Shown in pieces: positions 53,186 through 61,280 of a DNA stretch of 64,000 bases. Position numbers and translations under genes: made by a program. Source of the stretch: Symbiodinium sp. CCMP2592 (taxonomy: Eukaryota; Sar; Dinophyceae; Suessiales; Symbiodiniaceae). The stretch lies in contig CAJNDT010000001.1 in assembly GCA_905221615.1 (NCBI GenBank), positions 2,927,704 to 2,991,703 on the forward strand, in the 5' to 3' direction. The notes under the pieces were generated by a model. The model worked only from the letters and a program-made list of their open reading frames with translations. It had not been told where the DNA came from and ran no database searches. Position 1 is the first letter of the stretch; each line of letters starts with the position of its first letter.

Positions 53186-54299
53186 TCAGTGAGGCATAGC
53201 CTTATGCTGATGCGCCGGGTGCTTGCCCAAGCAAGGTCTGCCGTCAGGACGCGGTACCGGACACAAATGCTCGAATTTGCAATCCGTGAAGGAACAGCCC
53301 TTTGCCGAAGAGTAGTCCCGGCACAGGAGACGAGTCTTACCTTTGTCCTCAAACTTCGTGATCCATTTTGCACCAGTTTGACCAGACTGACCCCCATTCG
53401 CACCTCGATTTTGGGCACCGCCACCCGGGACTGCAGTAGCGAAGCCATGTCCCCCCTGATCTCCGTGTACTCTGTCAGAGCATCATCCAAGGACCAGCCA
53501 TGAAGATTGACCAGATCGGCCATCTGGCACCATAGCTGACGATCTGCTTGCATGATTTCCTCAGCAAAAGGATTGCGAATGCCCGCCTCGCATTTTTGGG
53601 TCGCCAGTTTGATGAACTTGCGCTCAAACTTGCGAAGGCTCGCAAGGTGCGCGCCCTGAGCATCGCTACAGCCACTGAAACCAAGCTCAAGATGCCCGAG
53701 AGATAGTTCGCGCCAACTGCTCCAGCTGGTATTTCACGCTGGGGCACGTCGTCGTATATCAGCTCTTCTAACCGGGGCACCTTAGCTGGGCGCCGCAAAG
53801 CCAGGGAGTCTTGTTGGGCCTGGCTCATCCTGAGTTTCCACGGGATCCACCGCAGCTCTCCTTTTTGAACGACCTTAGCCACATAGGCTAGCAACCTGGC
53901 CGACGGATAATTGTCGGGATCTAAGATCTCCCCCGGGTAGCGGGCGTGAAACTGTTTCTGAAGAGACATCACACGCTCGCCTGAAAGCTTGGGGGGAAAC
54001 TGTTCGGACCAGCTTGATGTAGAAAACCCCGAAGTGATGTCGTTCTCCTCTTGGCGCTTGCCCTGACGAGCTGCTGACGACTGCTGACGGCAAGTCTCGT
54101 AAAGCAGTCGTAGCGAAGACAGCAGAAGCAGGCGCTGAGCAGTGGAGGGCGGTTCCACGGCGCCCTCGAGCAGATCCTTGAGCGCCTCACCCAAAGCTGA
54201 GGAATCAGCCGCAATGCAGCCGAAAAGGCTGACATCAAACCCCGCGAGAATCCCATGGTAATCTGGCGGGACTTTGCACTGATCTGCCAAGGCCACCAA
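53186..54299 (-). pseudogene. Gag-like gene of E2 with CCCH zinc finger, frameshifted
   Basis: Three consecutive frames carry one protein. 54299 to about 53700 begins MVALADQCKVPPDYHGI and includes MSLQKQFHARYPGEILD and KGELRWIPWKLRMS. A second frame to about 53400 has FERKFIKLATQKCEAGIRNP, MQADRQLWCQMADLVNLHGW and YTEIRGDMASLL. A third frame to 53186 has AKWITKFEDKGKTRLLCRD and CSFTDCKFEHLCPVP. The last contains C-x8-C-x4-C-x3-H, a CCCH-type RNA-binding finger that E1's Gag lacks. Two frameshifts make this copy non-functional unless they are sequencing errors. It precedes the oxygenase-methyltransferase frame. Confidence 0.6.
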
Positions 54300-54839
54300 A
54301 GCTTCGTTCAGCGGCGCAGGCAGAGCTTCTGGTTCGCCCCGTCATCGCCCTAGCACAATGGCAATCAAAAGAAGCCAGCTACTAACCTGCATGAAATCTG
54401 GTGCCGGAGCCGGCAAGCCCAAACGAGATCATAAGAAGCAAACTCACACTCGACATCACCGGCCGCGATACAGCCGGGACCGCAAGGCAGCCGACGTACC
54501 CTGACTGGCCGCCCAAGACACCCTAAGCCACCCGGGCATAAACCGAAGTGAATTTCGATCACAGGACAATAGCTCCAAACCTGCCGCCCGCTGTGGAATC
54601 ATTTGCCGCAACAACACTTGAACGTACTGCACATTCATGTTTCTCCAGCGCCTTTTCTGACATCCAAAATTGACGCCAAGTGTGCACTCTTCAGTCCCGG
54701 ATGTGTACCGATCGCCCTTGCGCAGAAACAGTCCCCTCGATGCCCGGCTCGCTTGCCGACGCATGCGAGGATCGCCATACCCGACCGTGCAGTGCGCGAA
54801 AGAGTCTGCTAGCCGACTGAAGCTGCCCCAGCCACCAAC
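54300..54839. other. Spacer between Gag and YR of E2
   Basis: About 540 bp without a recognised gene; the corresponding spacer in E1 is 345 bp. Short frames on both strands lack motifs. Confidence 0.4.
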
Positions 54840-56399
54840 CTATGACACAAAAATCGCCTGACATGCTTTATGTCGGCAAAATCTGGGATTCGACGGAAGC
54901 TCAGGTCTGATCTTCATGTTGTGCGCCAAAGTGCCACATCTCGGCTTGACCCGAACAAGCTCACCGTCCTCGCGCTTCACCAAAACCCCATCACACCCGG
55001 AGCAGGGAGTAGCAGCATGAATGATGCCAGACGATGTCTGAACCCAAATCTGCTCATCAGATTCAGAGAACCTATTGACTGCAGCCACTACCGCACCTTT
55101 CTTCTTGCACGAAGCCGACGACGAAGAAGATGATGAAGAATCAATGTCCGAATCTGATGATTCCTGCTGTTCCTCGGGCTGAGGATGTGCCTGCGCTTGC
55201 TCCTGAGTCGGGGTACGCACTGAGGACGCCAATGAGCCAGCCTCCACCGGAAAGCGATGATGAGCAGGAGATGACGAGTAGGACAAGACCTTCGGTTCAA
55301 TGGCTTGTTGCGCAGCTGGTTGCTGACCGCCGCGAGCCTGAGGGTTCAGCGGCATCCAATTGCTACGGACCCGATCCCAAAAGAGCTGTTGAAGGGAAAG
55401 TGCCCCATGTACATCATCCCTGCTATAAAGAAGAACGCAGCCATTCTGTCCGGTTCTGTGATGACCTTGAAGGCCTCTTTTGCGAAAAGACACCTGCAGT
55501 TGTGCCAACGCAGCCAATAGACAAGTCTTCAGGGAATGTAGAGTGTATGAGGAGGCCTCTGTGGGACTCATGCCAGCCAACACCAAAATCCCCCTGAATG
55601 CCGACAAAGCTTGCGCGTAGCTCATGGGTTGCCATTCTGTTGAGCTGGAGATGAAGAATAAAGCGTCCGGCACTGTCTCCCCAAAGCGCGAAACAATTGA
55701 ATCCCATTCGGAGCCCAACAGAAAAAGGTATTTGCACACCCAACTGCGATAGTAGGAGCCAAATGGCATCCCCCGCCGGGATGACTTTGTTCGATATGAA
55801 ATGGCCCTCACATTATCTTGAGCAGCTTGAATCGATGTCCATAAAATGTGTTGCGCATCGGAGAAGCGAAGGCTGGCCGATGCCGAAATGAGAATTGCGC
55901 CCAAAAATAATCTGAACCCCACGGAACCCGACTCCAGTAGAAGAGCACGCTCACAGTAAGCCAAAACATAAATCGGAAGCGGAAGAGCCTCCTTTCTGTC
56001 GGAAGTAATGCGAGCCTCCACTCCAACCAAGAGGCCTCCATAGAGATCTGGCAGGGCGAGCCCAAACGTCTTGGCGGCCCAGCGAACTGCCTTCAAACCA
56101 TTGGTGACATGTGAGCCTGACTTGTGCATAGACAGAAGAGCATCGACCACTTCAAGCTGTCGAATAGACTCCCAGCGCACGTTCAAATCCTGTAATGTTC
56201 CCACGAACTTCAGCAGATGAGCCAAATATCGAACCAAAGTGTTTTCCGAAACCGACTTCAGCAGATTCTGCAATAGGGTTGAAGCGTGACGAGACTCCCC
56301 GAGCTCCTGCAACACTGAAGAAATCGTCTGTAACCAAGCTGAAGTGCCCATGTGCTCTGTTGGCAGTTGCGCAAGATAGCATGCTTCATTAAAACACAT
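54840..56399 (-). CDS. Tyrosine recombinase of E2, with Lys in place of the second Arg
   Basis: Open frame of 519 codons starting at an ATG (MCFNEACYLAQLP). Residues 20-130 form a helical core-binding domain. The catalytic domain shows R178 in ASLRFSDAQ, K205 in YRTKSS, H288-S-L-K291 where H-x-x-R is expected, H313 and H314 in QGHHRTG, and Y325 in LLYSRDD. R-to-K at the second arginine is unusual and could impair activity, unless R315 takes over. After a Gln/Glu- and Ser-rich linker (SSSSSSSSASCKKK) a C-terminal part has possible zinc ligands (CSGCDG, CGTLAHN, CRHKAC). It would integrate the E2 circle. The frame is unbroken. Confidence 0.75.
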   Translation of the reverse strand: MCFNEACYLAQLPTEHMGTSAWLQTISSVLQELGESRHASTLLQNLLKSVSENTLVRYLAHLLKFVGTLQDLNVRWESIRQLEVVDALLSMHKSGSHVTNGLKAVRWAAKTFGLALPDLYGGLLVGVEARITSDRKEALPLPIYVLAYCERALLLESGSVGFRLFLGAILISASASLRFSDAQHILWTSIQAAQDNVRAISYRTKSSRRGMPFGSYYRSWVCKYLFLLGSEWDSIVSRFGETVPDALFFISSSTEWQPMSYAQALSAFRGILVLAGMSPTEASSYTLHSLKTCLLAALAQLQVSFRKRGLQGHHRTGQNGCVLLYSRDDVHGALSLQQLFWDRVRSNWMPLNPQARGGQQPAAQQAIEPKVLSYSSSPAHHRFPVEAGSLASSVRTPTQEQAQAHPQPEEQQESSDSDIDSSSSSSSSASCKKKGAVVAAVNRFSESDEQIWVQTSSGIIHAATPCSGCDGVLVKREDGELVRVKPRCGTLAHNMKIRPELPSNPRFCRHKACQAIFVS

Positions 56400-57869
56400 G
56401 TCGCCTGAAGCACAGGTCTAAGCAAAAATGTGCACATGATTGCCGCGCTATTGTTCATTTGAGCCCCCCGATCGCGAAGAAGGAGTTTTCTCACCCCTGA
56501 CGCCACAAGAGGCAATCAATCTCGATTGGCACGCATGATCGCAGGCTCTCACGCTGTGCACCGCAAGAGAAGTCCCACAGAAGCTTCTGTGATCGCCGCC
56601 AATTTTTACCCCTCGAGGCATCAAAGTGCTGTCGCAACGATGCTTGGAGCACCACTACCGCAAAGGTCGCAACGATGCTTGGAGCACCACGACCGCAACA
56701 CTCTGCCGAGACTGCCATGCGACTGCCACCTTCCAGGAGGGCGATCGCATTGCCCCAAAACTGCAGCCTGCCTAGAGAGAGAGGCGAGCTTGCATCCCGA
56801 GCACCGGCCGTGGCAATGAGCAGTAAGGCCTCATCGAACAGCTCGGCAGCCTCTGCGAGCTCGCCGACGAAGCTGCTTCTGCACGTTCTTTGCAAAACGA
56901 CCGCAACGCACCAAGCGCAGAGCACGAAGCATGCGCATCTCACACACGTCGGCCCAGGAAGACGAAAAAGTTGGGCGTTCCCCACAGCTCTCCAGATGCA
57001 TAACCATGCCTCGAAGAAGGAAAGCGGGATAGCGTCCGCCCTCTGCACATGTACGCGAAGCCGCATCCAGAAGCTGAGCCACTGTAGTAGACGAAGAAAA
57101 ATCCACAAGGCATTCTGGAGATCCGTCTCGAACTACCTGTAAGCTGCCATGTGTCCGAGTGTCCCAATGCAGCAGCTTGTCTGATGAAGGTTCAAGAAGT
57201 CGAAGCATTCTGCAGATTTCGCAGCCGGAACCAAAGCGAGGCATCATGATGGTGAGCAGGAGTTTCGCCCTCGTGAGCTGCTGTAGCCAAACTATGGCCG
57301 AAGGAAACCGCTATTGACGTTGTCCGGGGTGACTCACACTGCACCACCGACATAGGGCTTTCAGACCGGGGGTTGGACCAAGGATCCCGAGAGCTCGCCA
57401 CCAAGTTTGCCAGCCACGACGATTGCTCCTCATCAGAGCCCTCCTGATGCGAATTGACAGAAGAGGCCATACTGTCACTACCGCCCCAAATAAAGTCTCT
57501 GAAGGCGCCTGCGATCACCGTCAGCTAAATCGGCAATAGCCAGCAAGAGGACGCGCAAAGTGCGAGAGCTGTTTTGCAACTGTCCAGTCTCAGCGAAACC
57601 CAAAAAAAGCAGAATGTAGCTCGAACTCCTGGTGGCACCTACCACGTGGTGCAGCTCGGCACCAAGCACAGCAGATCTCCACCCCGTGACCTCAAGGCCC
57701 TCGTGCAATAAGACGAGTATCAGCCGCCTGCGTGGCACCGGAGCGGCCGCGCGCATGGGCAGCGCCCGCAGGAGCGCCAAGAGGCCTAGTGCATGAACAC
57801 CTAAGCTGCAAAGTGTTTGATGTAATGAGCAGCCGTGCTAGCCTGCAAAGATGTGAATGTGTCCCAGCA
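56400..57869. other. 5' leader region of E2
   Basis: About 1.5 kb between A1 and the recombinase. Minus-strand frames at 56491-57108, 56831-57247 and 57192-57518 overlap in different phases. MASSVNSHQEGSDEEQSSWL in the last looks protein-like, and MHLESCGERPTFSSSWADV in the second does too. No domain is recognised. It may hold a frameshifted first gene. Confidence 0.35.
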
Positions 57870-58009
57870 CAAATCAAAAACGCAACAGCTCTCTCGTGAG
57901 CCGGCTTCGCTGCGGCATCCGATAAAGATGCGAAACAGGGCTCCAAGGAAACATGACATGCCGCATGCAAAAAAGGAGGGAATACAAAATCGCACCGGGC
58001 TCGCAGGCC
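57870..58009. repeat. E2 split direct repeat A1 (outer 5' end)
   Basis: 140 bp matching A2 at 37863-38003. Its outer end CTCGCAGGCC abuts TTCCACCCGACACG, which on the minus strand encodes TCRVE of the interrupted RT gene. Confidence 0.85.
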
Positions 58010-58084
58010 TTCCACCCGACACGTGAAAAGTGCGAGCATGGGAGCGTCGGCATCACACAAGCACAGGTCACAGTAAATTAGAGA
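58010..58084 (-). pseudogene. Third reverse transcriptase gene, 5' scrap
   Basis: Minus-strand sequence reads DLCLCDADAPMLALFTCRVE up to the E2 boundary and joins in frame with QCVPSLLKEG at 37398. A stop lies about 27 codons upstream of the boundary. The piece is bordered by the 3' end of the LINE-like element, which probably also inserted into this gene. Identity rests on the in-frame join. Confidence 0.5.
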
Positions 58085-58260
58085 AAAACCCTAAGGGAAG
58101 GACCTAGACCCGAAACCACAAAGGGAGAGTCCAGGCGAGGGGCCAAATTAAAATAAACATTTGCAAGCGGCGCACACTCGAAAGCCATGCCAAGAGCAAT
58201 CAAGAAATTGAGAAGCCCAAGGTGTGGAGTCCTAGATCATCCTGGTGCAGCCAAGCAATG

Positions 58261-59568
58261 TCAGGGCCTTGCCCCTGCGGGCTCAGCATCATCGAGAGGG
58301 ACGCTCTTCACATGTTTGTCCAGCCGCTCAGCAGCAGCTGCCGCAAGCCGTATGGTAGTCAGCTCCCAATCCCGAGCCTGATCACACTGCTGATGCCAGC
58401 GCTCCCTTTGAGAGCCCGAAAGCCTGTTTTGCATGCAGCTGCCCGCCGCCTGATCCGCAGCATGGTTAAAGGCGCGGAGTACATCCGCATCGTGATCCGA
58501 GGAAGGCCTCCAGCGGCGGTGCTTATTGTGTGACGGCACCCAAATCAAGGAGATCACACAGCCGCGCCCCTCCAGCTCCTTCCAGAGACGGCACGTGTCC
58601 CTCAGCAAGAGACCCAAAGTAAAGGGGTCGTCACCATGGCCCGAGATGGCCGTGAGAGCAGCTTTGCAGTCAGTCAAGAGAAAGATGCACGTCTCGCAAC
58701 CCTCACTCCACACCCGGTGGATCGAAGCAAAGGCCGCGTGGAGGGCCAGAACTTCTTGCCGATACGGGGATTGATCCTCTGCCCCAGTGCCCATGGCATA
58801 GACACAAGACGGATCGCCAATCACCACCGCATAAGCGCCGACAGATCGATGGCTGGAGCCATCAGTAGCCGCATAAATCTTGTTCTGGCCCGAGCCGAGC
58901 GCATCCCGAAAAACCCGACAGTCGGAGGAGGCAGGCGCCGGAGGCTTCAAGGGAGTGGGCTTTGCAAACATGCGTTCCTCCGCTCGCGTCATCGGCGGGG
59001 GATGGCCTCGTCGGAGCTCCTCAGTGCACTCACAAGCCCAGGTCACGTGCGGTCGCGACGGAGCAGTCGCGCCGCAAAGACAATGCATGCGCCGGTGCTG
59101 CTCGTTCAAACCCTGCCCGGCCGTGAAGAACCAGCAGGAACCTCCCGTGACGGCAGCAGCCCGTCGCATATAAGTAGCGGTCGCCTCATGCATGGCGACA
59201 CGGTGCCCACGAAAACTAAATCGTGCATCCCGAGACGGAGGCTCAAGATCCAGTCCTCGAGCAAGGCTCGGGTCCGGCCTATGGAAGCTACGCCAGACAC
59301 GTTGGCATCTCTGCATGTAAAGGTGCCGGTAGTGGTCAAACAGCCAGCCCTTAACCTCAGCAAAGCTCTCCCACCCGACCTGCACCTCACGAGAGAGTCC
59401 CAAGTCGTCGCGGCAGACGAAAAAGAAGCCGTCAGGGCGTTCAGTGACGTTCCACCCCAGTCTACGGAGAAGGTCAGGCGCAGCAGGCAACAGTTGATCC
59501 CAGCGCTGGCTCCGGACGTCCCGCGGCTGCGCAGGGCAAAGGCCGGAGGCTTGCAGAGGAGGCGCCAA
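58261..59568 (-). CDS. Post-RT region and RNase H of the LINE-like element
   Basis: Open frame of 435 codons. Residues 15-130 continue the post-RT region (LPAAPDLLRRLGWNVTERPD, then VQVGWESFAEVKGWLFDHY). CLCGATAPSRPHVTWACEC is a C-x-C...H...C knuckle typical of LINE proteins. RNase H follows with D in AATDGSSHRS, E in YRQEVLALHA, D in LLTDCKAALTAI and the last Asp in FNHAADQAAG, with WVPSH between. All four acidic residues are kept. The usable frame begins near SGLCPAQPRD; the codons before it overlap the RT frame. It removes RNA from the RNA-DNA hybrid in LINE replication. Confidence 0.75.
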   Translation of the reverse strand: MAPPLQASGLCPAQPRDVRSQRWDQLLPAAPDLLRRLGWNVTERPDGFFFVCRDDLGLSREVQVGWESFAEVKGWLFDHYRHLYMQRCQRVWRSFHRPDPSLARGLDLEPPSRDARFSFRGHRVAMHEATATYMRRAAAVTGGSCWFFTAGQGLNEQHRRMHCLCGATAPSRPHVTWACECTEELRRGHPPPMTRAEERMFAKPTPLKPPAPASSDCRVFRDALGSGQNKIYAATDGSSHRSVGAYAVVIGDPSCVYAMGTGAEDQSPYRQEVLALHAAFASIHRVWSEGCETCIFLLTDCKAALTAISGHGDDPFTLGLLLRDTCRLWKELEGRGCVISLIWVPSHNKHRRWRPSSDHDADVLRAFNHAADQAAGSCMQNRLSGSQRERWHQQCDQARDWELTTIRLAAAAAERLDKHVKSVPLDDAEPAGARP

Positions 59569-60746
59569 GCCTCGCGGAGAACAGCAGTGTCAGCGGCGCA
59601 CTGTGGCTCCAGCATCCACCCAACATGTTCGAAGATCAAGACACGCGGGGCATCGAAGGAAAATTGACAGTCAAATACCCGAATCGCAGCATCTTTAACT
59701 TGTTGCATTTCACCTGCCCTTGGCGTGGCGTAGGCAGCGGCCCACACTAAACACGGGTAGACAAGCGATTTCAACATGAGGGCCCGCAGTCGACTGCAGG
59801 CAGTGACCCAGCGCAAAAGATCCATGCGCAGTAAAGCTTTTCTCAAGGAGAAATTCAGCAAGCCCCATTCATCGTTAAAGGAAACAGTGACACCTAGTAC
59901 ATCAAGGGTATGCGAGTACTGATAGTGTAAGCGGGCAGCCAGAGCAGGAGCCTCAACATGACCCTCTGGCGCCACGATCGCGCACTTGGGCAAGGATATT
60001 TCGAGACCGCAAGTGGCATCGAAGCGGTTTGAGCGCTGGATTGCATGCTCCAGCTCGCTAAGATCCGCAGAAAAAGTCCAGAATGACCGGTCATCCAAAT
60101 AGACCAGTCCTGAAACCCCTTGCCTCAAAACAGCTAACGTCCAAAGGTGGCTGAAAGCGGCCGCGAGGGTGGGGCTTAAGGGACAACCCTGAGCTATACC
60201 CAAGCGGGGCCTAAACCAGGCATTGCTGTATGCGCCCTCAAATTGGATGATGCGCGAAGCTCGCGTGTAAAAGGCCTTCAGCAGCGGCCAAAGAAAAGGC
60301 GGCGCTTTCAGATGAGAAAGAAGCACCTCAAGGGCTTCAAACTGGATAGCATCGAAGAAACCCGCAATGTCCTGCTGAACCGCTACGCTGGCGCCACCGC
60401 GCATTGCAGCATTCAGTTGAAGTAGGGCACCCGACACCGACGTGCCCGGGATGCCGCCGGCATCCGACGGGGATCTCCACGAACCTATCCAGTCGGAGAG
60501 CTGGGCATTCAAAACCCGTGCTCCCGCACGCCAGACAGCTTGAGATATGGTTAACTTGAATGTTTTCAAGAAGCTTCGTAGTCCCGCACATTTCCCCTGA
60601 CCCCGACAATTGTTTTGACCCTGACAATTGTTTTGACAATTGTTTTGACAATTGTTTGACAATTGTTTGAAATTAGTGCAATTTATTGAACAATTGTTTT
60701 TTAATTGTTTCAAAATTGTACAATTTTTTGAACAATTGTTTTTCAA
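59106..60746 (-). CDS. Reverse transcriptase of the LINE-like element
   Basis: Open frame of 546 codons, meaningful from about residue 55 to 390. Motif A is QQDIAGFFDAIQFEALEV, motif B is GIAQGCPLSPTLAAAFSHL and motif C is LVYLDDRSF (Y-x-DD). LEISLPKCAIVAP and a LDVLGVTVSFNDEW block follow, as in non-LTR RTs. The first about 55 codons are translated minisatellite (NNCQNNCQ). Beyond about 59580 the real protein continues in the frame of 58261-59568 (AWRLL-KPPA then SGLCPAQPRD), so codons after that are a shadow. It would prime cDNA synthesis at a nicked target but lacks the nuclease here. Confidence 0.75.
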   Translation of the reverse strand: MKNNCSKNCTILKQLKNNCSINCTNFKQLSNNCQNNCQNNCQGQNNCRGQGKCAGLRSFLKTFKLTISQAVWRAGARVLNAQLSDWIGSWRSPSDAGGIPGTSVSGALLQLNAAMRGGASVAVQQDIAGFFDAIQFEALEVLLSHLKAPPFLWPLLKAFYTRASRIIQFEGAYSNAWFRPRLGIAQGCPLSPTLAAAFSHLWTLAVLRQGVSGLVYLDDRSFWTFSADLSELEHAIQRSNRFDATCGLEISLPKCAIVAPEGHVEAPALAARLHYQYSHTLDVLGVTVSFNDEWGLLNFSLRKALLRMDLLRWVTACSRLRALMLKSLVYPCLVWAAAYATPRAGEMQQVKDAAIRVFDCQFSFDAPRVLIFEHVGWMLEPQCAADTAVLREAWRLLCKPPAFALRSRGTSGASAGINCCLLRLTFSVDWGGTSLNALTASFSSAATTWDSLVRCRSGGRALLRLRAGCLTTTGTFTCRDANVSGVASIGRTRALLEDWILSLRLGMHDLVFVGTVSPCMRRPLLICDGLLPSREVPAGSSRPGRV

Positions 60747-60790
60747 TTGTTTTGAAAACTGTGTTTTTCTTTAAAAATTGTTTTGCAAGG
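60596..60790. repeat. CAATTGTTTTGA minisatellite
   Basis: About 195 bp of variants of ACAATTGTTTTG with TTGAACAATTG interruptions. CAATTG is palindromic. It lies where the 5' half of the LINE-like element should be and supplies Asn/Cys/Gln-rich codons to its open frame. Confidence 0.8.
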
Positions 60791-61280
60791 GCTTTGTTCT
60801 TGCACATTCTTTAAACATGTGCTTTGCAAAAATCTGATACGTGATATTTGCTTCAGTTGTCTTTCAAAAAATATTGTTAAAAATATTTGCAACGATTTCA
60901 AAGAAGTTTGCTTAGCCTGTTGCTTTTCTTCAAATGCGACACCAAGCTTTAGCGGATGCGATTCCGCCATTCATCATTACAACAAAAGCTAGCACATGCA
61001 CTGCACTTAACAGCCGTAGCAGCCTCCGCAAAACGCACAGCGGCGCCTTTTTTGTGCCCGAAGTCTGCTCCAGAGTCCGGTCGCCAAAACTCTGAAACCA
61101 AAAGCCTGAAGCACAGTCTCTGCTGTAAACCTGGCCTGAGGCCCGTCGCCTGCGCAGCCAAGTTAGCACCGGGCCGAAGGCCAAGGCTTCACAACGAAGT
61201 CAAAGGCAAAGGTGCTAAGGCTGCTGAGGCTAAGGCTCTACTTGCTCAACCTGGACAAGGGCCAGAGGCCTGGTTGAAGC
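60791..61280. other. AT-rich spacer, then unassigned sequence
   Basis: 60791-60940 is unusually AT-rich for this window. From 60950 to 61280 a plus-strand frame (119 codons) is open, but only because of AAGGC-type repeats (GGCAAAGGTGCTAAGGCTGC). Contains the likely 3' untranslated region of the methyltransferase gene. No gene is supported. Confidence 0.4.

Larger units (their letters stand above)
37399..58009 (-). mobile_element. E2: tyrosine-recombinase retrotransposon with oxygenase-methyltransferase protein, split by E3
   Basis: An element of 20.6 kb including the 11.0-kb insertion E3; about 9.6 kb by itself. Split direct repeats frame it: A1 57870-58009 at the 5' end, B1 38053-38310, A2 37863-38003 and B2 37399-37655 at the 3' end. 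Gene order on the minus strand is YR, Gag-like, oxygenase/methyltransferase, RT-RNase H, the same as E1. Several frames are shifted (Gag twice, RT once) and RT is interrupted, so this copy is not autonomous. It lies within a third RT gene; joining the flanks gives ...TCRVE-QCVPSL... in frame, which supports the boundaries. Unlike E1 and E3, 49 extra bases (38004-38052) separate B1 from A2. Confidence 0.8.
58085..60790 (-). mobile_element. LINE-like non-LTR retrotransposon, 5' truncated
   Basis: RT and RNase H on the minus strand without an endonuclease domain; sequence upstream of RT is a minisatellite. The 3' untranslated part (58260 to about 58085) ends near CCCTTAGGGTTTTTC, without a long poly-A. 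The outer limits are estimates. One frameshift near 59580 separates RT from RNase H. Confidence 0.65.

Noticed and set aside
58636..59667. Plus-strand frame of 343 codons
   Set aside because: It is the antisense shadow of the RNase H and RT frames of the LINE-like element and has no motif of its own.
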